Shown here: piece after piece, positions 33,834-41,700 of the stretch
Position numbering within the stretch: position 1 is the first letter of the stretch
Layout of the letters: every line of letters begins with the position of its first letter
Assembly: GCA_964592635.1 (NCBI GenBank)
Contig: CAZQFZ010000006.1
Span: forward strand, 1-44,078
From: VMCP01 sp964592635
GTDB taxonomy: Bacteria > Bacteroidota > Bacteroidia > NS11-12g > UBA955
Reading direction: 5' to 3'
DNA: 44,078 nucleotides
The notes under the pieces: generated by a model
What the model saw: the letters and a program-made list of their open reading frames with translations, nothing else
What the model was told of the DNA's origin: nothing
Databases searched by the model: none
Made by a program: the position numbers and the translations under genes

Positions 33834-34307
33834 ATGAGCGATATACAATATTTTACCCATGAGGGTTTAGAGGCAATTAAAGCAGAATTGAATGAATTGA
33901 AACATGTTGAAAGACCAAGAATAATTCAAGCAATAGCAGAAGCACGCGATAAAGGTGATTTGAGTGAGAATGCCGAATATGATGCTGCAAAGGAGGCACA
34001 GGGTCATCTAGAAGATAAAATCGCTCAAATGGAGCATCTAATTGCTAATGCTCGTGTAATAGATAGCAGTATGCTGAATACAGATAAAGTGAGTATTCTT
34101 TGTAAAGTGAAGGTTAAAAATCATAATGTTGGCAAGGAAGCTGTTTATCAATTGGTGTCTGAGAAAGAAGCGAACTTGAAGGAGAATAAAATTTCGATTA
34201 AAAGCGCAATTGGTTCTGGTCTATTAGGGAAGTCTAAAGGAGATGTAGTTGAAATTTCTGTTCCTGCCGGAATAGTGAAGTTAGAAATACTCGATATTTC
34301 TTTGTAA
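33834..34307 (+). CDS. greA: Transcription elongation factor GreA
   Basis: Binds the RNA polymerase secondary channel and stimulates cleavage of backtracked RNA. The 157-residue protein has the N-terminal coiled coil with the acidic tip (DKGDLSENAEYDAAKEAQGHLE, residues about 42-63; tip Asp and Glu present) and the C-terminal FKBP-like domain (VYQLVSEKEAN, ISIKSAIGSGLLGKSKGDVVEI). Length and start are standard. First of a tight group: HIT gene 28 nt on, then the Lgt-like gene and holB. Confidence 0.97.
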   Translation: MSDIQYFTHEGLEAIKAELNELKHVERPRIIQAIAEARDKGDLSENAEYDAAKEAQGHLEDKIAQMEHLIANARVIDSSMLNTDKVSILCKVKVKNHNVGKEAVYQLVSEKEANLKENKISIKSAIGSGLLGKSKGDVVEISVPAGIVKLEILDISL

Positions 34308-34335
34308 AATTCGTGTGTTTTAATTAGTGTAAAGC

Positions 34336-34737
34336 ATGGTTCCATCGATCTTTTCAAAAATTGTTTCAGGGGAAATACCTTGTTATAAAATACATGAGGA
34401 TGAACATCATCTTGCTTTTTTAGATGTGATGCCTTTGGTTCATGGACATGTATTATGTATTCCTAAAAAGCAAATCGATTATATGTTCGATTTGTCTGAT
34501 TCGGAACTTGCTGATTTATGGCGATTTACCTTGCCTGTAGCAAAAGCAATTCGGAAGTCGGTAGAATGTAAGCGTGTAGGAGTAGCAGTAATCGGTTTGG
34601 AGGTGCCACATACGCATGTTCATTTAGTTCCTTTGAATCATGTTGGCGATATAAATTTTACTCAAGCTAAATTGAAACCGACCATAGACGAACTTCAGAA
34701 AATGGCAGATCTGATTGTATCCAATTTGGTCTTATAA
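34336..34737 (+). CDS. HIT-family nucleotide-binding protein
   Basis: Histidine-triad hydrolase of the Hint branch, 133 residues, acting on nucleoside phosphoramidates or adenylylated compounds. The catalytic motif HTHVHLVPL is at residues 92-100 (His92, His94, His96). The N-terminus SIFSKIVSGEIPCYKIHEDEHHLAFLD is characteristic. No zinc-binding Cys pair. Linked to greA (28 nt) and the Lgt-like gene (15 nt) in what looks like one operon. Confidence 0.95.
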   Translation: MVPSIFSKIVSGEIPCYKIHEDEHHLAFLDVMPLVHGHVLCIPKKQIDYMFDLSDSELADLWRFTLPVAKAIRKSVECKRVGVAVIGLEVPHTHVHLVPLNHVGDINFTQAKLKPTIDELQKMADLIVSNLVL

Positions 34738-34752
34738 TAACTTACTCAATTT

Positions 34753-35544
34753 ATGCATCCAATTTTAATCGAAATAGGGAGTTTTAAGGTATATTCCTAT
34801 GGGTTCATGATTATGCTGGGTGTGGTGTTTGCGTTTCTATATCTTTATTCACAACGAAAGTTATTTTTACCTGATATTGATAAAATATCCGAACTAATAT
34901 TGCTTTGTTTCGTTACCGTTTTTGTTGGAGGTAAATTTTTTTATTATTTGGAGAAACCGCAATTTTATTTCGATCATCCTGCTGAGATTTTAAATAATTT
35001 AGGACAAGGTTTCGTTTTTTATGGCTCATTTTTGTTTACCATTCCCGCATTAATTTGGTGGTTCAAGAAGCAAAATTTGAAAGTGTTTTATTCTTTTGAT
35101 TATCTAGCAATAGGTGGTTCTTTAGTCCAAGGTTTTGGTAAGCTCGGTTGTTTTTTGGCGGGTTGTTGTCATGGAAAAATTTGCGATACTAACAATCCGT
35201 TCGGGTTAATTTTTAATGCCAAGTACACAGCAGCAGATCCTGTTGGGGTTCCATTGTATCCTGTTCAGCTTTGGGATGCACTCATCATTTTAGGTATATC
35301 TCTTTTTTTGATACTTTACAAAAAAAAGAAAATGTTCAATGGTGAGTTGTTTTTGATCTATACTTTTGTTTATGGGGTAGGAAGGATTATTACCGAAAAT
35401 TTTAGAGGAGATGATGCCCGTGGCTTTCTTTTTGGGGGACAACTGTCGCACAGTCAGTTTATAGCCTTAGTTTTGATTGTGATTTCAGTGTATCTTTATT
35501 TTTTGGGATGGTCGAAATCAAGGAGATCCAGCCATGTTATTTAG
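34753..35544 (+). CDS. Lgt-like prolipoprotein diacylglyceryl transferase family protein
   Basis: A 263-residue polytopic membrane protein with the Lgt layout: N-terminal GSFKVYSYGFMIMLG (9-23), FVGGKFFYYLE (57-67), YPVQLWDALI (169-178) and GRIITENFRGDD (210-221). True Lgt transfers diacylglycerol to the lipobox cysteine of prolipoproteins. Two catalytic motifs differ from E. coli Lgt: the HGG segment with essential His103 is FVFYGSFL here, and the RIGNFINGE segment (Arg143, Asn146) is KLGCFLAGCCHGK (130-142). So it may be a divergent Lgt or a paralogue with another acyl donor or substrate. It overlaps holB by 11 nt. Confidence 0.75.
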   Translation: MHPILIEIGSFKVYSYGFMIMLGVVFAFLYLYSQRKLFLPDIDKISELILLCFVTVFVGGKFFYYLEKPQFYFDHPAEILNNLGQGFVFYGSFLFTIPALIWWFKKQNLKVFYSFDYLAIGGSLVQGFGKLGCFLAGCCHGKICDTNNPFGLIFNAKYTAADPVGVPLYPVQLWDALIILGISLFLILYKKKKMFNGELFLIYTFVYGVGRIITENFRGDDARGFLFGGQLSHSQFIALVLIVISVYLYFLGWSKSRRSSHVI

Positions 35545-36640
35545 AGATGTTGTTGGGCAAGGTGCTCTCAAAGCCAAACTTATCGACATTGTAAGGCAAG
35601 GTCGCATTCCACATGCTCAATTGTTTTTGTCGAGTGCTGGTTCTGGCGGATTGCCTTTAGCTTTGGCATATGCCCAATATGTAAGTTGTTCTGATCGGAA
35701 TGAATTGGATTCGTGTGGAGTTTGTAGTTCTTGCAAGAAACATCAAACCTTTACTCATCCGGATGTGCATTTTAGCTATCCACAAGCAAAAGAGAATGGT
35801 GAATTATCTACCGATATTTTATCTGATTGGCGGAGTGCATTGAAGTTGAATCCCTACATGAACTACTTTGATTGGATGCAACATTTGGGGGTTGAAAAGA
35901 AACAAGGCAACATTACAGTTAAGGAGTGTAGAAATATTATCAAGCGGTTGTCGTTGAAATCATTTGAATCGGGTTACAAATTCCTAATTCTATGGTTGCC
36001 GGAGTACTTGGGTAAAGAAGGCAATGTTTTGTTGAAGGTAATTGAGGAGCCACCTGAAAATACTATTTTTCTTTTAGTAGCTGAAAACTCCGATAAGATA
36101 TTGGGCACGATTTTATCGAGGACACAAATAGTCAGAATTCCCCCGATACAAAAAGCAGAATTGGAGGAGGAATTGGTAAAAATTCATTCATTGACACAGG
36201 ATCAGGCAGGACGTATGGCGCAAGTGGCTCAAGGAAATTATCGTATCTGTCAGGATTTATTGGTTGAGGCGGAAAGTCCGTATTTTGACCTTTGGAAAAG
36301 TTGGATGACGGCATGTTTCAAAGTAAAGCTGCATGATTCTGCGGTTTTAGCCGAACAATTTCATGCCATGAGTAGAGATGATTTAAAAGGGTTTTTACAG
36401 TATGGGATGGAGCTGTTACGAGGGGTTATTGTGTCGAAATACGATGAGAAATTGAATAATTGGTCTGGAAAAGAATATGATTTTATATTGAATTTTAATA
36501 AGTTGAATACTGCGTTCCCCAAGATAATTGACATTGTTTTTGAATTGGAAAAAGCGATTTATTTGATTGAGCGAAACGTGAGTAATCGCATGGTGATGAT
36601 GGATTTGAGCTTTTTTATAACGAAAAGAATAAAAAAATAA
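35534..36640 (+). CDS. holB: DNA polymerase III delta' subunit (clamp loader)
   Basis: AAA+ subunit of the replicative clamp loader that helps load the beta clamp. The 368-residue protein starts MLFRDVVGQGALKAKLIDIVRQGRIPHAQLFLSSAGSGG, the family start. The zinc module Cys52-x8-Cys61-x2-Cys64-x2-Cys67 is present. The Walker A region (SSAGSGG) lacks the Lys, as in the non-hydrolysing delta' subunits. A Walker-B-like region and sensor ILSRTQIVRIPPI follow. ATG 35534 lies within the Lgt-like gene's last codons, so translation is coupled. Confidence 0.9.
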   Translation: MLFRDVVGQGALKAKLIDIVRQGRIPHAQLFLSSAGSGGLPLALAYAQYVSCSDRNELDSCGVCSSCKKHQTFTHPDVHFSYPQAKENGELSTDILSDWRSALKLNPYMNYFDWMQHLGVEKKQGNITVKECRNIIKRLSLKSFESGYKFLILWLPEYLGKEGNVLLKVIEEPPENTIFLLVAENSDKILGTILSRTQIVRIPPIQKAELEEELVKIHSLTQDQAGRMAQVAQGNYRICQDLLVEAESPYFDLWKSWMTACFKVKLHDSAVLAEQFHAMSRDDLKGFLQYGMELLRGVIVSKYDEKLNNWSGKEYDFILNFNKLNTAFPKIIDIVFELEKAIYLIERNVSNRMVMMDLSFFITKRIKK

Positions 36641-36661
36641 TTTTTGGGGCAACCAACGGCT

Positions 36662-36673
36662 ATGCATATGCAT
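36662..36673. promoter_or_regulatory. 12-bp palindrome in the sigma-factor promoter region
   Basis: ATGCATATGCAT is perfectly self-complementary and abuts CATCTTTG (36671-36678), one base off a -7 box, with TTTTTGGGG (36641-36649) upstream. The site is in the 68-nt gap before the sigma gene and could be an operator or part of an autoregulated promoter. Confidence 0.35.
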
Positions 36674-36708
36674 CTTTGGGCTGTAAGATCCCGTGATGAA
36701 GAATTCAC

Positions 36709-37254
36709 ATGGCAATAGAAAATCCAACGAATGAGATAGAACTGGTGCAAAAATGTATCCAAGGCGATAAAAAAGCACAAGAGCAATTTTATTCAAGATA
36801 TTCTGGAGTTATTTGGAAAATTTGTCTGCGATATTCTAAAGACGAGGATTCTGCAAAAGATGTATTTCAAGACACTATGGTGCGCGCTTTTCAAAAATTA
36901 ACAGAGTTCCGGTTCGAAGGTTCATTCGAAGGTTGGCTTCGTCGTATTTGCGTGAATCAGTGTTTAGACGCCATCCGTAAAGATAAATCTAAATGGCAGG
37001 ATTCCATCGATGAGAATCACGAAGAGATTGAATCCGAGTTTAAATCAGATCATAATATCGAAGCAAAACAGCTTTTGTTATTATTGCAAACACTTCCTGT
37101 AGGGTACCGAACTGTATTTAATCTTTATGTAATTGAAGGATATTCACATTCTGAAATTTCAAACATGATGGGGATTTCCGAATCAACAAGTAAAAGCCAG
37201 TTGTTTAAAGCGCGTAAGGTGCTTCAAGATAAATTATCAAAATTGAACTTTTGA
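36709..37254 (+). CDS. ECF-type RNA polymerase sigma factor
   Basis: A 181-residue alternative sigma factor. Region 2 (about residues 25-92: ICLRYSKDEDSAKDVFQDTMVRAFQKL, then FEGWLRRICVNQCLDAIRK) recognises the -10 element and melts DNA; region 4 (about 118-175: LQTLPVGYRTVFNLYVIEGYSHSEISNMMGISESTSKSQLFKARKVL) recognises the -35 element. Region 3 is missing, as in all ECF factors. The stop TGA overlaps the TTG start of the next gene by 4 nt, the arrangement expected of a sigma/anti-sigma pair. The regulon is unknown; the adjacent surface-protein gene is the obvious candidate. Confidence 0.95.
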   Translation: MAIENPTNEIELVQKCIQGDKKAQEQFYSRYSGVIWKICLRYSKDEDSAKDVFQDTMVRAFQKLTEFRFEGSFEGWLRRICVNQCLDAIRKDKSKWQDSIDENHEEIESEFKSDHNIEAKQLLLLLQTLPVGYRTVFNLYVIEGYSHSEISNMMGISESTSKSQLFKARKVLQDKLSKLNF

Positions 37255-38621
37255 AAGACTTAAATAATCATATCGACGAATTTTTCAAGAATTCAATTGA
37301 AAACGCAGACTTTCAACCGCCTGTTGATTTGTGGAATGGTGTTAGTCAATCTTGGGATCAATTTGTACAATCGGGTCATCAAGAGTCTTTGAATAATCAG
37401 TTGGGTTCAGATAAAATATCCGATACTGCTGATCACAACCTAATTTCGGATGCTCAACATGTAGGTCCGTCTGGTTCTGTTTCTTCTCAAAACACTATTG
37501 TTTCAGTCAAAAATAGTTCTAATTTTTTTGGAGTTGCAAAGATGAGTGGTTATGCGAAATTGATCTTTGGGTTGTTGGGAACAGCGATTGTAGCTGCAGG
37601 TGGATATTATTTGATTGAAAATGCATCCCCCGAAAAGAAGAATCAAAAATACGGCACCCGAAATACGGAAAGTGTAATGGTAATTGAAAATGGGTCTGGA
37701 AATGGAAATAGCTATAAGGAGAATATACTTGATGTTAATTCTCAGGAAGTTATAGGTTCAAAAATTGGACAATCAATTGATGGTCATTTAGATACAAAAG
37801 TTGATACTCAGTTTTCAGTTGCTAACGATCGTAAAACCCATGGTGTTTCGGAACCATTGTTTTTAGAAAATTTGGGCACGCAAAATCAGTATAAAAATAG
37901 TGGAAATCCAAGAGATTTTATGGTTTCGGATTTTTCAAATTTGGCAGAGAATTCAATTTCTAATTCATTCAAACACGATATAGAATTGATTCAGAATCGA
38001 ATTCATGTAGAGCAAAATGAAGTAAAAGTGAATGTTCGAATTGACGGTTTATCTGGTATTAATGCGGTGGTAAAATCGGTGATCATAGGTAAATCGAAGA
38101 TGATAAATCCCAAAGAGGATATAAAATTTATTCGAAGCGATTTGCAGGGTTGGAGTTTTCCGGTTGAGGGGGAGGTGTTGGATTTTCAATATAATCTTTA
38201 CCTTAAGGAAGTTAAAACAGTTACAGTAAAAGTGACTGTTAGATTTTTGGGTAATGTGGAGAAAGATGTGGTGGTTGAAAAACAGATAGAATTAAAGCCA
38301 TGGATTGCTGGGGGTAAGGAAATTATTCCCAATATTTTTACTCCGAATGGTGATGGATTCAATGATGAATATTATGTAAAAATCAAAGAACCTGAGTCTT
38401 TTGAGATGACGATTACCAGTGCTGAGCGACCTGATTTGGGGACGGTGTTTGTTACGGAATCGCTTTCAGAACGTTGGAATGGTAAAAAAGGGGAGTTGAA
38501 GTGTCCAGACGGAAAATATTGGGTATTATTACACATGTATTATCACACTTTGGATAGGCAGGGAGAATGGGTTTATCAAGTAAGTGTAGAACGTGTTTTA
38601 ATAGAGTTAAATAGCAATTGA
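37251..38621 (+). CDS. Membrane-anchored putative anti-sigma factor with CHU_C-type C-terminal domain
   Basis: 456 residues starting at TTG 37251, whose TTGA overlaps the sigma stop. Residues 1-40 (HIDEFFKNSIENADFQPPVDLWNGVSQSW) look like the short cytoplasmic head of Bacteroidota anti-sigma factors with the PPxxLW motif. An N/S-rich linker leads to a single transmembrane helix (102-122, LIFGLLGTAIVAAGGYYLI). After another flexible region, about 265-350 is a beta-rich sandwich-like segment. Residues 353-456 are a gliding-motility-associated C-terminal domain (IIPNIFTPNGDGFNDEY, ERWNGKKGE, PDGKYWVLLHMYY, RVLIELN), the T9SS type-B sorting signal. This domain on a membrane-anchored regulator is unusual. 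Confidence 0.82.
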   Translation: MKDLNNHIDEFFKNSIENADFQPPVDLWNGVSQSWDQFVQSGHQESLNNQLGSDKISDTADHNLISDAQHVGPSGSVSSQNTIVSVKNSSNFFGVAKMSGYAKLIFGLLGTAIVAAGGYYLIENASPEKKNQKYGTRNTESVMVIENGSGNGNSYKENILDVNSQEVIGSKIGQSIDGHLDTKVDTQFSVANDRKTHGVSEPLFLENLGTQNQYKNSGNPRDFMVSDFSNLAENSISNSFKHDIELIQNRIHVEQNEVKVNVRIDGLSGINAVVKSVIIGKSKMINPKEDIKFIRSDLQGWSFPVEGEVLDFQYNLYLKEVKTVTVKVTVRFLGNVEKDVVVEKQIELKPWIAGGKEIIPNIFTPNGDGFNDEYYVKIKEPESFEMTITSAERPDLGTVFVTESLSERWNGKKGELKCPDGKYWVLLHMYYHTLDRQGEWVYQVSVERVLIELNSN

Positions 38622-38737
38622 ATATGAAATTGAATAATATGTATATGAATTTTTTAAATGGAAATCGTCAATCATATTTCTTGGCTTTTTCCCCTGAAAA
38701 ATATAAATTTGAAATTTTACGAGAAAAATATACGAAT

Positions 38738-41700
38738 ATGAAAGGAATATCCTTGTTTTTAAAGTCTGCGTTGCTAATGATGTTGGCGCTGGTGTTTGGG
38801 TCGAAGTCGGCTCAAGCCCAAACTTGCATTATTACTTACGACGGAAACCTTTGCGTAGGGGCGCCTATCACGTTTAAGGGAAATGCTCAGGGGACAACCC
38901 ATGACTGGACTTTTAATGATGGTGGCACTAACTATTTTGCAACGGGTCAGGTAAATTCGATTTATCCATTTAAGTCGCCTGGAAGTAAAACGATCACATA
39001 CATTACAACCATTAATGGTTCAAAATGTACAGCGACGTTGAATTTAACGATAAAGGAAAAGCCAAAGATTAATTTGACGATCAAAACCCTAGACACTCAG
39101 TGTTTTGAGCAGAATTTATTCTGTTTCATCGACAGTACCAAAAATAGCAATGGAGCTAAAATCGTAAATACTAAATACGTGGTTTCGGATGGTCAGTTTG
39201 GGGAGTATGATTTCCCACCTTCCGTAATGCCCAATGAATATTGTTTTTCTGTAAAAGATCCACGCGGTGGTTCATTCAACATTTACGTTGAAACTACTGA
39301 CGAGAATGGATGTCAAGATACCCAGAATTTGTTGGGTGCAGTTTATGTTCGAGAAAAGATTGGCGCGGCTTTTACAAGTAATAAGCCTCAAGGTTGTGAT
39401 TCGGTTTTAGCGAAGATTAAAAATATTTCTCGTATTTCGAAAAGTAGTGTAGATTCTATTTGGTGGTATTGGACAGGAACGAATGCAGGAATGGAAGTAG
39501 AGGGTCGTCCGAATATCAATAAACTATGGGGTCCGGATTTAGATAAGTGGTTCTATGGACAGGGAATTTACACCTCTAAATTGGTTATCCGTACCATTGA
39601 TGGATGTAAAGACTCTTTTAAAGTAGTTGCGACTGCATCTGTGTTCCAAAGTAAAGCGATTATTTTAGCGGATAAGGATTCAACTTGTATATCTTCTCCT
39701 GAAATCAAATTCAGTGTGAACATTGTTCCTTCTGGAGCTTCTGGTTTGTTGTGGAACTTTGGTGACCCGAACTCTGGTCCCCAAAATACAAATAACCGTA
39801 CATGGTCACCTGCTCACTCATTTACAGGCTTAGGTCCATTTTTGGTTAAGTTAACATACAGGCATCCAGTTTGTGGAAACGTTGAGACTTACGATACCAT
39901 TATTATACTAGGGCCGTTGTCTGCAATAGAATCTGCATTCCAACGTGTGCCGGATTGGCAGACGTTCCAATGTCCGAAGGATGTGATGGATACGGTGTAT
40001 TTTACACGAAATTTGTCCAAATTTTATCATAACGACCTTGATTTTACGGACGACGATAGTACATTCTATAAAAACGGTACATCTGCATTGGGGCATACAT
40101 TTAAATCTGCAGGTGGCAAACCCGTACAAGAATGGTTCCCACCAATTAGATTGGAGCAAAATTCAAATGGTACAAAAACGGTTTACAAACCTGCGGCTGG
40201 TCCATTGCCAGGAGGTGGAGATGATCCATTGAAACGCGAGCGTGTTTGCGCAACTCGATTATGGGATTTTGGAGATAATTTTGGTTCTAAGTGTACAACA
40301 GACATTACTAGAAATAAAAACGTAACTGTTAATTGTGCCTTTACTCACGACTCAACTCCTTATCACTACTACAGATCTTGGGATTTGGTTATGTTGTCGG
40401 ATTTCAAAAATGCTCCAATGGAAGATGCGATATTCATTGATAGCAATGGTTTGTGTAAGCGAGTGAATGTTTTTCCAGATACTTTATTTTATGTGTTGAT
40501 TGATACCATGGTTGCAGTTCCACCTACAACTGCTGACAGTGCTTCATTTAAGTCGAGTGGAATTTTTGCTAAAGGAACTACGACTTACAGAATGGAAAAA
40601 GGTGTAAGAGGTGTTGGTGAGCGTTACATGGAGGATTATGTAAAAATTCGAGTAGAGGCAGGGGATACTGTATACATAGGTAGGAATGGCGCATGGAGAA
40701 GAGTAATTGGTCCTAGAGATAGTTTGGTTAAGAAAACGGAAATCATACAATTAAGAAGTAAAACCGACTCGTTTACATTCCTTTACACAGTTCATTTAAA
40801 ACGAGATACTTTACCTCGTAAATTGTACGAAATAAGAACTAAGAAAGGTGAGAAGCCGTACAAATTGGATTCGTTTGTTCGTCGTCCTCAAGGTAAACAG
40901 GGATTTGATTATTTCGTAAATTATAACCGTTTCCGTGAGTTGTATTATGCACGTATCCCTTCTTGTAATAATGTAAGATTGACCCATGAAGATACTTGTC
41001 ATCCGATGAAATGTAGAAGTGAGGCAACTAAGCAGTTGGCTATGTTACATGCAAATGCGGGTGGTGTTGGTAGTGGTGTAATAAAAGATGCGATAGAGTG
41101 TTTGGGTTCTGTGAATCCGACTTATGGTGTAACCTTTATATTAAGTGATTTGAAACCGGGCTGTACATTTACAGATGTTCAAATCAATTATGATACATTC
41201 TGTGATCCTAAAGCTTGGGTGCCATTGGCAGGTTTGAGTCCTGGTGGACGTCCTTTGAATCCGCCTTTGCCATTCTGGAATACGGGTTATCAATTAGCTG
41301 GTAATCCTCCTTCAAGATATTCTCAGACTTACAGTCCGTCATCCGTTTGTAACAACAAAACGAACTGTGTAACTGTAGGTATCATTGTTGGTAATGGTAT
41401 AGCTAAACCAGGTGGAAATAGTGCAAAACGTCCATTGTGTCAAGATACACATTACTACGATAAATTTGCTTGTTTCCCGATGATTGATACAGATTTTGAA
41501 TTGATCACACCAACTAAAAATGCTTTAGGAGATTACAAGATTTGTAAATGGGATGAAGTAGTTGCTCGTCCTAAATCAACGAACAAAACCAGAACGCGTG
41601 ATTTGAAGTCGTTGCGTTGGATGTTGTCAACTGGTAATGCTGGTCCTGACTACGCAAGAAACTGGAATCAATATATACAGGAGGATTATTTCCATTATCA

